Positions 22,984 through 34,400 of a DNA stretch of 64,000 nucleotides are shown piece by piece (the stretch's first letter is position 1; each line of letters begins with the position of its first letter). The stretch is taken from positions 146,123,429 through 146,187,428 of the forward strand of contig CM066314.1 of the NCBI GenBank assembly GCA_033807775.1, written 5' to 3'. Source of the DNA: Saussurea involucrata (Eukaryota > Streptophyta > Magnoliopsida > Asterales > Asteraceae). The notes under the pieces were generated by a model that saw only the letters and a program-made list of their open reading frames with translations, was not told where the DNA came from and made no database searches. Made by a program: the position numbers and the translations under genes.

Positions 22984-23206
22984 AGTGCTTAATTATGATT
23001 GAATCAAGTAGAGGGACCTAATATGTCAATGTTCAATAGTTGTAGCTAGTATATATTGTTTGCTACTTTCCTCTTTAGGAAATGACACTAGCCACACACA
23101 CAAGTATTGTATTGCATTCACCATTATGAGCTTTTGGGATCTTATTGAATATAAAGATGGTTTCCTTTATTGTTAACATTAATTGATTACTTGTTCTATG
23201 ATCACA
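22980..23206 (+). repeat. Solo LTR of the E1/E5 family
   Basis: It starts TGTTAGTGCTTAATTATG and ends TTGTTCTATGATCACA, the reverse orientation of the E1 and E5 LTR ends (TGTGATCCCAGAAC .. CACTAACA). Flanked by ATATA on both sides, though the target is a TA repeat, so the duplication is weak evidence. No internal region attached: it is the product of LTR-LTR recombination. Confidence 0.8.
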
Positions 23207-23218
23207 ATATATATATAT

Positions 23219-23601
23219 ATATAGTCCTACTAAATTGTAACCGCTAAATGTGTGTAACCGTTGTAACCCGTCGATTTCATAGGTTTTTTGATGAATTTTT
23301 TTTTATAGAATTGTTTATTTTGATGAAATTGTTTCATATCATTCATTTCTTGATGAAATTTTTTATGAAATTTGTAGTTTCATAGGTTTTTTTCATTTTT
23401 ATGAAACTTTTCATATATTTTCGTTTTCACCTATGAAACTACAAATTGCATAAAAAAATTCATCAAAGAAATGAATGATATGAAATAATTTCATCAAAAT
23501 AAACAATTTCATAAAAAAAATTCATAAAAAAACCTATGAAATCGACGGGTTACAACGGTTACACACATTTAGCGGTTACATTTTATTATCAGTCTATATA
23601 T
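23219..23601. mobile_element. Foldback MITE (TGTAACCGCTAAATG ends)
   Basis: Terminal inverted repeats of at least 50 bp: TGTAACCGCTAAATGTGTG at 23236 and its complement ending at 23580, continuing through the CCCGTCGATTTCATAGG word. The interior is also roughly palindromic (TTTCATC/GATGAAA). Set in TA repeats. No coding capacity. Related to 27181-27556. Confidence 0.85.
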
Positions 23602-24297
23602 ATATAATATATATATAATCAATTTTTTTTCTCAATTAACATATTATATTACTTAATTTTTCATTATCATCTTGTTTGTAGTAAATAACAAACTATATTA
23701 TTAGAATTTTGTTTTAATCATATTATTAGAAATTTATTTGAATTATATTATGAAATGTTTGTAGTTGTTTATTTTTTTCAAGATACCATTTTCAGTCATT
23801 TTACATGTTTATAAGCAAATTTTTGTCAAACATAATTTGTTCATCAGCTAGTTTATTAATTATCAGCTAGCTTATCAGTTATCAGGTAGTTTGCCAAATA
23901 TAGCTTTTGTATTAAGTCCTTCGCTAATTAGCGAATAGTGAGGGATTGACCACCAAATTCATCCCTCTCTAATTAGCAATGGATGGTTTTGTAGTCAATC
24001 CCTTGCTAATCAGCGAGAGATATATTTCGTCGCTATTTAGCTAGGGATATATAAGCTCAGGTTCAGAGGAAAACCACAAAAAATGAAAAACTAAAGAAAA
24101 CACTCTGATAATCATTCATCTGGACGATATACATATGCATACAAGTAATTTGTAACATGCACATGTGTATAAATACCTTAAAAACAGTTTCAATTACTTG
24201 TATACACATGTACATACCGTTTAAATAAACGGTTACCAAGGTGTTTTTAAATATTCATATTTTCCGGGGTTTTCCTGAACCCCCTCCCCCCCCCCCC

Positions 24298-24331
<34 letters not shown>

Positions 24332-24690
24332 GAATATCTAGAGTAAGAGAGTGACACTTCCGTCACCCGAATTTCTTATATATTATATCAATTTACTTAA
24401 ATTTTGACCTCACCATCAAAATTTGAATTCAACACGGATTAATATACAAATAAAAGGCAAATACATGGTAAATTGAACGGATGTATACATGTTACAAGAT
24501 TTTATACCTTTTTAACTGATATATGATCATGTTTTAGATGCATTTGGATCCAAGTTGTAGGGACCAGAAAGTGTTCATAGTTGGGAAGGTTTAACTGAAG
24601 CAAGATTTAACTAATAAGAAAGGTTTATCTAGGCCAAAATGGAATTTTTTTCTACTTTTGGAATCTCATTCCAAGACCATATGACAACAA
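23602..24690. other. Intergenic, no gene; inverted MITE end
   Basis: CATTTTACATGTTTATAAG with TTTGCCAAA at 23890-23898 is an inverted match to the sequence at 18911-18957. GCTAATTAGCGA-type palindromes occur at about 23922-24040. Nothing else recognised. Confidence 0.35.
24281..24332. repeat. C(n)(TC)n(TA)n compound microsatellite
   Basis: A poly-C run passes into TC and then TA repeats. Confidence 0.9.
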
Positions 24691-24778
24691 ACTATGATAG
24701 GTGTCTTGGGGAAAAAAGATTATTACTTCATTTTCTACATGGGTCCTACACTCCAACTTTTGAGAATCTTTTGGCATG

Positions 24779-24786
24779 TATATAAA
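24779..24786 (+). promoter_or_regulatory. Candidate TATA box of the zinc-finger gene
   Basis: TATATAAA about 110 bp before a donor-like site (AAAG|GTTGGTAC at 24894), so the first exon would be a short untranslated one. Confidence 0.5.
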
Positions 24787-24893
24787 CCATTCCAGTTTCA
24801 TTCAAGAAAATCACCAACTCCAAGATTGTCATATCATCTCTCCTGTTGCTATTTTGCTTCATTTAATCTCCTTCACTACCAGATTTCTCAAAG

Positions 24894-25037
24894 GTTGGTA
24901 CTTCTTTTAAAAGATTGATCTTTTCAAACAAAATGAAAAATGTGACAATTTGCTATGGATGATCATGATTTTGTATATAGATGTTGAAATCTTCAAAGTA
25001 GTTGAAATGTGACATTTTTGTATGTTGATGTGGTCAG
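24894..25037 (+). other. Putative 5' UTR intron of the zinc-finger gene
   Basis: Donor AAAG|GTTGGTA and acceptor TGTGGTCAG|GTTATAAG bound 144 nt that are T-rich, ending 29 nt before the ATG at 25067. Inferred from splice signals alone. Confidence 0.45.
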
Positions 25038-25066
25038 GTTATAAGTTAAACTTATAACAAGAGAAG

Positions 25067-25559
25067 ATGAGCAGTGGAGACTGGATGTGTGCTGCATGCC
25101 AACATATGAACTTCAAGAAACGCGACCCTTGTCAAAGATGTCATTGTCCCAAATTTGCATCCCCAGATGAGATTTCGTCTTATGGGATGAACAGGACGGA
25201 GGTGTTGGCTGGTGATTGGTATTGTGCTACATTCAACTGCGGGACACATAATTATGCTAGCAGAAATGCATGTTATAGGTGTGGTGCACTCAAAGATTAC
25301 AGTGCTATGATGGCAGCATCGACCACCGCATGTTATGGCTACGATGCTAGTGTTGTTCCGGGCTGGAAAACAGGAGATTGGATTTGCAATAGGTATAAAT
25401 TAAATAAGAGTTTTAAGTGAAACTAAACCGATATACAAACTTATGTTAAATGTTTGTTAAATCTTTGTTCATTGTTTGAGTTTATGCAGATTAGGTTGTG
25501 GAGTGCACAATTATGCAAGTAGAATGGAATGTTATAAATGCAAATCACCAAGGGAATAG
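25067..25559 (+). CDS. RanBP2-type zinc-finger protein (about 131 aa, two coding exons)
   Basis: A small protein of three RanBP2-type (zf-RanBP) fingers. Exon 1 is 25067-25392, exon 2 is 25490-25559. The intron 25393-25489 has GT..AG ends (AATAG|GTATAAAT, TTTATGCAG|ATTAGG). Finger 1 is GDWMCAACQHMNFKKRDPCQRC, finger 2 GDWYCATFNCGTHNYASRNACYRC, finger 3 GDWICNRLGCGVHNYASRMECYKC, which is completed only across the splice. The end is KSPRE. Each has the W-x-C-x(2-4)-C-x10-C-x2-C pattern. In this plant family (Arabidopsis At5g25490/At3g15680-like) the fingers are thought to bind RNA; the exact role is unknown. Without splicing, exon 1 reads into the intron and loses finger 3. Another GT..AG pair (25565-25654) may be a 3' UTR intron. 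This is the only host gene in the window and lies between MITE-rich flanks. Length and finger spacing are normal for the family. Confidence 0.88.
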
Positions 25560-25564
25560 TTAAG

Positions 25565-25654
25565 GTAATTAAGCAATCTTTCATTTCTCTAAAGTATATA
25601 TGTTGTCTAAAGGTTTTTCCCATCAATGTAGTAAAGTTTTGCTTTGCTTTTCAG
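25565..25654 (+). other. Putative 3' UTR intron
   Basis: Donor TTAAG|GTAATTAAG right after the stop codon and acceptor TTGCTTTTCAG|AATGC, 90 nt. An alternative reading is that this stretch belongs to a longer isoform, but the stop at 25557 precedes it. Confidence 0.4.
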
Positions 25655-25864
25655 AATGCAAATGAAATCGAGGAAGAGAATCCTGCGCTTCAACGGCCAT
25701 CTTTTCTTTGCTTTTGTTCTTTGTTTCTTCTCTTAACTTGTCTCTTCGGTATGAAGCAATCTACTTGTTTTTTCGCCTTAGAGATCGATAGTTTCTGACT
25801 TTATGTACGGTGTAATCTCTTCTTTCATGAAGTTTATGGAACCGTACAAATCTCTTCATATGTT

Positions 25865-25894
25865 CTTGCATCTCTCTCTCTCTCTCTCTCTCTC
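25865..25894. repeat. (CT)n microsatellite
   Basis: About twelve CT units downstream of the zinc-finger gene. Confidence 0.9.
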
Positions 25895-25899
25895 ATAAC

Positions 25900-26946
25900 A
25901 AGCAATCTTTTGTGTTTTACCTTAAAAGGATTAATGTTTTCTAACTTCAATACTTCGTACATATGATGTAAATTCTTGTTACTATGAAGTTTTTACCTCT
26001 CTCCCTCTCCCTTCAAGTTTTTCCAAGAAGTTTATGAACCCCTAAAAATCTTTGGTATTTTCTTGAACCCCATTACTTAATTCCCACACAAATACACCTA
26101 GAACACACACACACACACACATATGTATATGGAAACAAAAATATTTTTTATCAGCCTTAATTTGGTCCATATTGGAATATGAATCATAACTGCATGTCAA
26201 GAAAATCACTAATGCCAAGAATTGGATAGGATTTCAAAGGCACAAATTATGGACCACTATTCGAGTATATATTTCCCCACAAATTATTTAACCGATCAGA
26301 CACTACTAATAGATGTCAAAAGTATCCATTAAAGATACCACAGATATCTATACGTGCACCAGAAACAAAAACTAGCCATTGATCTCTCACAATGGAGCAA
26401 TAACAATTTATTCCCCGAGAATCTATAAACATACTTCAATAATTTGCATAGATAAGAACCAGATGCTCTTTTATGAGCGATTTATACATAACAGACAAGT
26501 CCATGCTCACTTTTTTCTCAAAAAATGAATCAAAATCACTTTGAAGACAAAGTTTGGAGCTAGATAATTAAGGCCTTTCTTTATTCATTTACAATTATTT
26601 ATTTTAATTGTTTATTTATTTTTGGAAATTGTTGTTCCCTAGTTCATATGAACTAAGAGAGATTCTATAGTACATTCCTACTCTATGTAGAAGTTGACAT
26701 TTGTGAAAAGAAATGCTCAAGATTCTTCGATCTCTTGATATGGTTAATCGTGCTTTTTCATCTTCAATGTTCGATAGAGGTCAGCTCAACTCAAACTGTT
26801 CCCTTTTTTCAATCAAGATCAAACCTTGATTGAATTGAACTTGTTTTCATGATTCAATCATAGATTTAGAAATACAAAATATACACTCTTTCAACATGTC
26901 AATCTATTATAAGAATAATTTTACAGTCTGTAAAATGCAAACTATG
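25900..26946. other. Intergenic, no gene recognised
   Basis: AT-rich, with a short (AC)n at about 26105. No frame or repeat family supported. Confidence 0.4.
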
Positions 26947-27126
26947 TATTTGTTACATCCCTTACAAACCTATGTGAATAATGTGCATATACATATGCCT
27001 ATGCATACGTGCAAGAATATACATATAATGGACATACATTCATATGAGATAATGTATATATGTATCTCAGATTATACACACATTGTTCACATATGCACAT
27101 TGGTTTGTAAGAGGTGCAACAAATAC
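26947..27126. mobile_element. Small foldback MITE
   Basis: TATTTGTTACATCCCTTAC at 26947 and the inverted form GTAAGAGGTGCAACAAATA ending at 27126 form imperfect terminal repeats of about 45 bp with the shared word TTACAAACC. The interior is rich in ATATGTATAC-type words. No coding capacity. Confidence 0.65.
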
Positions 27127-27149
27127 ATGATATGTATTTGATTTGTATC

Positions 27150-27150
27150 T

Positions 27151-27180
<30 letters not shown>
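27150..27180. repeat. (TA)n(GA)n microsatellite
   Basis: Directly borders the foldback at 27181. Confidence 0.9.
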
Positions 27181-27182
<2 letters not shown>

Positions 27183-27556
27183 TAATAAATTGTAAACCTC
27201 TAAATGTGTGTAAACTTTGAATTTCATAGGTTTTCTTAATGAAATTGTTTCATGAAATTGTTTATTTTGATAAAAGTGTTTTATATCATTCTTTTCATGA
27301 TGAATTATTTCATATATTTGTGTTTTTTTATGTAAAAACGACAAAGTTTCATCAAACCGAGAAAATATATGAAACAATTTCATAGGAATGAAAAAATATA
27401 TATGAAACTATATAAAAAACACAAATATATGAAACAATTTCATCAAAACATAAATGATATGAAACAATTTTATCAAAATAAACAATTTTATGAAGCAATT
27501 TAATCAAGAAACCTATAAAATCCAAAGTTTACACGAAAAAAAGTTTACAAAACAGT
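27181..27556. mobile_element. Foldback MITE related to 23219-23601
   Basis: Ends AATTGTAAACCTCTAAATG.. and ..CAAAGTTTACACG; the interior words TTTCATAGG, GATGAAATTGTTTCAT and ATGATATGAAACAATTT match the 23.2-kb element. The termini are more diverged than in that copy. Confidence 0.75.
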
Positions 27557-27557
27557 G

Positions 27558-27559
27558 GG

Positions 27560-27615
<56 letters not shown>
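27558..27615. repeat. (TC)n(TA)n microsatellite
   Basis: Separates two foldback elements. Confidence 0.9.
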
Positions 27616-27617
<2 letters not shown>

Positions 27618-27881
27618 CTAGGTATCAAATACAAACCAGTTAGTTTGTACAAACTCGTACAAACCATACCTAGCTTCATGATTTTGTAAATTTGGCTTCA
27701 TGAATATATATATATATATTTTGGCTTCATGAATATATAATTTGGCTTCATGAATATATCATTTGGCATTTTTAACTAATTTTTTTACAAAAATAAGGGT
27801 ATTTTAGGGTATTTTTGTAAAAAAATTAGTTAAAAATGCCAAATGATATATTCATGAAGCCAAATTATATATTTATGAAGC

Positions 27882-27938
<57 letters not shown>

Positions 27939-28020
27939 TGAAGTCAAATTTACAAAATCATGAAAGTAGGTATGATTTGTACGAGTTTGTACAAACTAAC
28001 TGGTTTATACCCGATACCAC

Positions 28021-28023
<3 letters not shown>
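27616..28023. mobile_element. Foldback MITE (ACAAACCAGTTAGTTTG ends)
   Basis: Left end GGTATC..ACAAACCAGTTAGTTTG, right end CAAACTAACTGGTTTATA..GATACC. The interior is a near-perfect palindrome (GGCTTCATGAATATAT / ATATTCATGAAGCC) with an internal TA run at 27885-27935. Right flank is (TA)n at 28023-28052. Confidence 0.88.
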
Positions 28024-28052
<29 letters not shown>

Positions 28053-28054
<2 letters not shown>

Positions 28055-28867
28055 TGAAAATATCTTAAAAGAAATCCAAGTGAAGGCCTTCACCAATCTT
28101 TTTATATATATATTCTCGTTTCCAATTTGGAAACGACTACAATTATACCTCTTATAGGTTCTAATTAACCTAAAAAGAAACCTATCGGAAAAAGCCATCT
28201 GTTTAGTGTAAACGTTATTAATTGAACAAAAATTATTAATTTATTTATATTTCATGGGGAGAAGACAAAATTCATATCAATTTTGATCATATTCCTTTGG
28301 GAGATGCAATTTTCATGCCAATATATATAAGATTCCAATTGTGCTTGGATTTGGAGATGTAATTTGAGGCCTAATCTTGTCGGGTTTGCTTGCCAATTTC
28401 ATGCCAAAGTTTCTTATGAAATCCATGTGGATCTCTCATAATTCTTTCGTCTTTAATTGAGTCCATGCATGCATGCATTGTTTTCTTTGTCATTATGTGA
28501 TTTCCTTGCCAATTTTTAGGGTTTTGTCTTCTAAGAAGACACCAAAGGTTTATTAAATAATAATACACAAGTGTACTTATCAAGATTTCATTCATGTGAC
28601 ACTTAAGATAATTTATTTTCCAGGGGAAAATATCATTTTAGAAAGACAAATTGCATAAAACTACCTATTTGTGTATCAATTGTCAATATAAAATAAGTTA
28701 AACTTGGCGTGTTTTTAAAAGCACATTATTATAGATTCTTGAACATGTGTTTCTTTAACTATAAACACTCAAACATATCTTTTCAAAATATATTCTCAAA
28801 ATATGAACTAAATAAAGCTATTGCCTTAATTTTTTATGTAACTTTATGTTTTAGACATAATGTTGTC

Positions 28868-28868
<1 letters not shown>
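28053..28868. other. Intergenic, no gene recognised
   Basis: No supported frame or repeat. The segment is one of the few stretches without palindromic structure between 26.9 and 31.2 kb. Confidence 0.35.

Positions 28869-28869
<1 letters not shown>

Positions 28870-28904
<35 letters not shown>
28870..28904. repeat. (TA)n(CA)n microsatellite
   Basis: Left border of the long foldback element. Confidence 0.9.
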
Positions 28905-28909
<5 letters not shown>

Positions 28910-30402
28910 GTGAGTTCAAATGTGAACACAAATTCAATTGTGAACATGAGGACAAGTCACAATTATTGATCAAGATTTGAAAAACTAATCAATGGTTAAA
29001 ACTTATTGAAACCAATTGAGAAGTGATTAGAGACAAATATGAAAATTTGAATCAGCGCCTACCATCTTTGACATTTTATTTTCTTTTTTTATTAAAAAAC
29101 TTTTACCCCCTTAAAGTTTAAAATAAATTATCTTAAAAATTACTAATCTTTTAATCAAACAAATTACATCAAAAAAACGAGAATTTCTTGTTCTTCGATA
29201 TGACATCCATCTCGATATAGTTTTTTCTTCATTTTAACCGTTTTTACGTGAAATGCTATGTATGTGTTATATTCAGTATGAATATGTATGCATGTTTCCT
29301 GCTGTCCATATTCAATATGAATAACAAAGGGGAACGTTCATTTACTATTCATGATGAATAACACAATATTCAAAATGAATAATACAACATTCTGGATGAA
29401 TAATACACGAATTCCTGATTCATGTATTATTAAACATGAATCATGTATTATTCACCTTGAATGTTGTATTATTCATCCTGAATGATACATTATTCATGAT
29501 GAATAATATAAGAATGACACGTGAAGGTGTGAACACATGACAAACTCTCTTTTGTTTTCCGATTCACAACCGAGACTTGGTTTTATTCTTTATGAATATG
29601 TATGCACATCTCCAGGTGTCCACATTCAGTATGAATAACAAAGGTGAACGTTCATTCACTATTCATGATGAATAATACAATATTCCGGATGAATAATACA
29701 GTATTCAGGATGAATTATATAACATTCAGGATGAATAATACACGAATTCATGAATCGTGTATTATTCACCCTGAATGATGTATTATTCATACTGAATGAT
29801 ACATTATTCATGAAGAATAATACATGAGTGACCCGTGAAGGTGTGGAGACGTGACGCACTCTCTTTCGTTCCTCGGTTCACAATCAAAACTCGATAGGTG
29901 TTGGGTTACGGTAATGAAGAACACGATGCCTTAGGACGTTGAAGAATGTGTTGTAGAAGGTGATGTCGAGTTACGGACTTACGATGTCTAGATGTTGTAA
30001 ACACCTGAACGTACATATATATTCTTAATGAATATAACACATATATGACATTTCACGTAAAAACGGTTAAAACAACAAATAAACTATATCGAGATCGATG
30101 TCATATCGAAGAGCACGAAATTCTCGTTTTTTTGATGCAATTTGTTTGATTAAAATATTAGTAATTTTTAAAATAATTTATTTTAAACTTTAAGGGGGGT
30201 AAAAGTTTTTAAATAAAAAAAAATAAAAAGTCAAATATGGTAGGCGTGATTTAAATTATCTTCCCTTTTTACCCCTAATCACCTTAATTGATAATTTCAA
30301 TTAAAAACTCTATTTAATATGATTCATTGGATCAATAGAGATCGAAGGGCCAAGATTCGTCCCCACGTTCACAATTGAATTTGAGTTCACATTTGAACTT
30401 TC

Positions 30403-30403
<1 letters not shown>
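28905..30403. mobile_element. Long (1.5 kb) foldback element
   Basis: Outer inverted ends GAGTTCAAATGTGAAC (28912) and GTTCACATTTGAAC (30388), followed inward by AATTCAATTGTGAAC and its complement. Arms are roughly 400 bp: the words AACGAGAATTTCTTG, ATATGACATC and AACCGTTTTTACGTGAAA in the left arm recur inverted at 30050-30140. The centre holds a 300-bp tandem duplication. No ORF of note. Resembles Mutator-like foldback elements, but class is inferred from structure only. Confidence 0.8.
29275..29890. repeat. Two tandem copies of a 300-bp unit with GATGAATAATACA motifs
   Basis: Unit 1 (about 29275-29578) and unit 2 (about 29579-29890) both run from TATGAATATGTATGCA through AACAAAGG(G/T)GAACGTTCATT to GTGAAGGTGTG and CTCTCTTT(T/C)GTT. 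Each contains about eight copies of GATGAATAATACA or its inverse TGTATTATTCATC, so each unit is itself foldback-like. Confidence 0.8.

Positions 30404-30441
<38 letters not shown>
30404..30441. repeat. (CT)n(TA)n microsatellite
   Basis: Separates the long foldback from the next MITE. Confidence 0.9.
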
Positions 30442-30443
<2 letters not shown>

Positions 30444-30702
30444 GGGTGCGTTTCATTTCCAAATCAAGCAATTCTTACAAACTATACAAACCAATTTTAG
30501 TCGTTCATCAAATCTAATAAATATATGATTTTATTATGTTTCTTAATCTAATGTCATGATCAGAACTTTATCATCTTCCATATATATCACAATCATTATT
30601 AATGAATCATAATAATTATCATAAATATATCTATTGTTTCCTAATATAGTGGTTTGCAAAGTTTGTACGAATTGTTTGGTTTCGCAAATGAAACGCACCC
30701 TA
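30442..30702. mobile_element. MITE with TAGGGTGCGTTTCATTT ends
   Basis: TAGGGTGCGTTTCATTTCC at 30442 and AAATGAAACGCACCCTA ending at 30702, 261 bp in all, set in TA repeats. The subterminal words CAAATCAAGCAATTC and GAATTGTTTGG also pair. Confidence 0.88.
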
Positions 30703-30709
30703 TATATAT

Positions 30710-31200
30710 GAGCCTAATCAAATGAGAACTAGGTAGTTTGTAATAACTGTGAGATCTAATGTGAGTCATACATTTAGGATAATTAATACAATTTTTGAAT
30801 AAATAAATAAATATAAGGTATTTTAGTAAATTTGTTTCTACATCTAATTATATTAAGAATTCCTAAAATCTCTCATTTTATCTCATACGTTTCCACTATC
30901 TTTAGGAGTTGGTTGTATCACATGAAGAGATCATGGGTATCACAATCATTGTCGTTTGAAGGTATCTTTTGTTAACAATGTCGCTTTTTATATGTATCAC
31001 ATAGTTTATCCGCCTGAATAAAGTTAATTGGATATCGGAGAGATGAGAGAGGAGAGAAGAGAGGGAGGGAGATAAAATTTAATTAAATACCTAAAATGTA
31101 TTTCAATCAAATTTAATAACTTCCTAATATATTATATAATATGTGGCTAATATTGAATCTCACAGTTATCAAATAACAGAGTTCTCCCTTGAATGACCCG
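30710..31200. mobile_element. Foldback MITE with GAGAACT..ATAACTGTGAGAT ends
   Basis: GAGAACT and ATAACTGTGAGATCTAA near 30735-30765 pair with TTGAATCTCACAGTTAT and AGTTCTC near 31152-31186. Imperfect arms of about 50 bp. AT-rich interior, no ORF. Confidence 0.7.
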
Positions 31201-31210
31201 CTATATATAG

Positions 31211-31429
31211 TGTGATCCCAGAACAAGTAATCAACACAAGGAAATCAATAGTGATGTCATCCCTCTATTAATCTCAAAGGTACAAATTGCAATCTAGAGA
31301 GAATACAATAAGGTACTTGGAATGACATAAAAAGGAAATACAAAGATAAATTCCTATTTATAGTAGGAAACTTAAGAAGTACGATTAGGCCCCTCAACTT
31401 GATACAACTTACAAATAATGACACTAACA
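31211..31429 (-). repeat. E5 3' LTR (E1 family)
   Basis: Starts TGTGATCCCAGAACAAGT like the E1 LTR and ends GACACTAACA. 219 bp. The PPT directly follows, which makes it a 3' LTR of a minus-strand element. Confidence 0.85.
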
Positions 31430-31443
31430 TTCTCCCCCTTTGT
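31430..31443 (-). other. E5 polypurine tract
   Basis: The minus strand reads CAAAGGGGGAGAA against the LTR. Confidence 0.8.
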
Positions 31444-34400
31444 ATCAAAATTTGAGGCAGCAAAATTAGGCTTGTTCCGGAGCAATGTATTTCTTCCTGA
31501 TCTCGAAAATGATTTCAAAACGCCTCAGTGCGTTCTGGTACTCTTTTCCATTCTTGATGGCTTCCAAGGCTTGGTTAATCAGCTTCTTTTCTTTGGGCTT
31601 CAGCTTGACTTCATCCTTTTCATCAAGTCTGAGTTTACTCTCCAGTTGAATCTGTATCAGCTTGAAGGTTCCGTCACAATATCTGTTTACTTCAGTGAAC
31701 CTTAGGAATCTCTTCTTCTGCTCATTAAAGTACACAACTCTAAGTTCAGTTTTTTCAAGAACAATGTAAACAAGGATACCTTGAATGTCGGATAATCTAT
31801 TGTTGGGCTTTCTCAGGTTAACTCTTGTTTGATTGGCTTCAAGTGCCATTTGAAAGTCGGTGAGATAAGATAACTTCACCGTATTTTTCATGAAGCGCTT
31901 GACTGACTGGAAGGATTAAAACCACTCCTTTTTGTCTAGGGTACAGGCGAGAATGTCATACAGGCTTAGCATATCATCAAGTTTCAGGCTCTTGTAGTCA
32001 GCTTCTGTGAAGAACCATTCCTTATCATCAGTTCTTTTGACGGTGAATTGTGGATACCATACGTTTAATAGCTTCGTTGACTCAATCTTCACAACCTTCA
32101 TTATTCTCTTATCAGATCTAACCGAGTCAACTTCAGATCTTTGTTCTTCATAACATGTAAGAATTTGGTCTGATGAAGAGACGACCAGTTTACTATCCCA
32201 TACAGTTTCACCAAGTCAATCCTCTGAACATTTTTCACAAACAATTCCTTCCTGGCATCTTCTTGAAACAGAGTCAAGATTCTTACCCTTTGCCCTCTTC
32301 CGGTAAAATTTGGTTCATCGTCAATCAGACTTTGATAGTATCTAATTTCAACTTCTGAGACGGGATCTTTAATCTTGCCATCGGTATTAACAGGAATATT
32401 AAGATCGGGAGTACCTAACACGGGATCATTATGTTGTTGCGCTTGATTATATTCATCATCAGAATCAGAATCTTCAGTTTGTACAGCTCTAGTAGCATCA
32501 AAAACATCATCCAACTCCTTCTTTATCGTTGAATCAGTCCTATCTGGCTTCTCCTATAAGTCAATATACACAATATCCATAATCAAGTCATACGCCATCC
32601 TTTCTTCCTCGGTTCTATTGTCACCACCTTGAGGCTTTTCAACCCTAGGTGTGTCATCACCTAGAACGTCCTCATCCTGGATAGTATTATCAGCCCGTCC
32701 CTCTGGTACATCAATTATCATCTGATCAGAACCCCCAACAATAGTAGTTTTAGCTTGAGCAGATGATTCAACCCTGGCTCTCTTCTCCCCCTCATGTTGA
32801 TCAGGATCGTCTTGATCATCATGCCTTCTCTTACGGGAACTCTGGTCTTGGGAACCACAGGTTTGCTCTAATACAATAATCCGGCCAAATAGGGCTTTGA
32901 ATCCGGTGGTCGTGGCGTGGGTCATTTCCTGGCTGGATTGCTGTAGATTTTGGAAGTCTGAGCTTGTGGGTAAACGAGTATGGATCTCGGTTTGTTTCCT
33001 AAGAAGCCCTACAAGTGCAACTTCTTCAGCATCGTTCTGATCTCCCTGATCCGATAATCGCGCAAACAATTTAGATTTAAGTTCATGGATGGGTAAGATA
33101 TGTTCAGGTTGGGTAAGAGGTGGCTTAGACTTTGGTTGAGCTTCAGGTGGAGGGGTTGGTTGAATAGTTGAGGTTTCCAAAACGGCTTTACCCTTCACAG
33201 CTCTAGTTACTTCGGCAGATAGTTGACTCACAATTCATTACATCTCCTTAGTCTGATTCTTGTAAGACACGTTGACCGAATCCATGGCAACATGCAAGAA
33301 ATCCAGTGTGATGTAGTGAGGAGGCGGACCAAGCATTTCCAGGAGTTGTGTGGCAAGATTGAGTCTAACACTCGGACCAATTAGGTTTCCGATTGACATG
33401 ACGGTTGAAGCAACCACATGGCTTGAGCTCAATGTTGGCATTGTGTTAGCATTGACAGGACTTCCAATTCGTCCTCGCGAAGCACCAACGAATGGCGGCC
33501 TCACTCGGGGTGTTCCAGTTGGTGCACGGAAGCTACCAACTGATTGTGTCACTACCTGAGTAATGACTGGAGCACATGTCCTAGGAAAAGATGTTCGTCC
33601 AATTGAGTTTAGACTCAACGTGCGTGGAAATGAAGTCGATGGCCTGGACGGGAGCCTATCTGTTTCAATACCAGCAGACACCGAGTGTGTCGCCGATAGA
33701 GTTTGTGCTAAATCCCCTTGTGAGAATGAAACACCAGTTTTTAGAGAAACTGATGAGTGCCTGGGAGGGGCTGTGCAATGCGTAGCTAGGTCCACTACGG
33801 CTTCTTCAATGTGCAACAGCGACGAACGCGCGTTGACAGTAGATGTGGCTACCTGGCTTGACACAGTTTTGGTAGAGTCTTTCATTATTTCTTTTACAGA
33901 CTCTTTCACATGCTCAGCATTTTCTTTGCTTTCCCTCTCTCGGCTCACATTTATTTCATTTTGTATTGAAACTCCCTCGTCCATCCTTATGACTTCATGT
34001 TCGCCTGAGTTCCCAATGTTCCATGTAACACCCTAAAATTAGAGTAAATTTAAACCTGAATAAATGCGGAAATAAACTAAAATGACATAGACAAATCAAC
34101 CGAAAGGGGAAGTAATAATATGGCGTTTACATCACAAATAATTCGAACGAAATGAACCCAACAACCTACTAATCTAGACTATCAAAGTTCAGATTATAGA
34201 CGGGTGTCGTTATCTCATTCCCAAAAGTATATCAAACTATACACCAAAAGTTCGCCTCTATGTCCATCCAAAAATGCTACCGTCACTTCAATACTCTACT
34301 CTCAAGTCTGAGGAGCCCCATCACTAGAATGACCTGTTATACATGTCATTACAAGAAAAAGTGTTAGGCTAGAGCCTAGCGAGTACAACAATTTAAATTG

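Noticed and set aside
25538..25798. 86-codon plus-strand ORF after the zinc-finger gene
   Set aside because: Starts inside exon 2 in another frame and runs through a putative 3' UTR intron; no domain or homology recognised.
27836..28198. ORFs rich in Ile-Tyr repeats
   Set aside because: Translations of TA microsatellites in foldback elements; no real gene.
29275..29890. CRISPR-like array
   Set aside because: The repeated 13-mers occur in both orientations with irregular spacers in a plant foldback element; no cas genes and a eukaryotic context.
33563..34036. 157-codon plus-strand ORF
   Set aside because: Antisense shadow of the E5 env-like ORF, which has matching order and strand with LTR and PPT.
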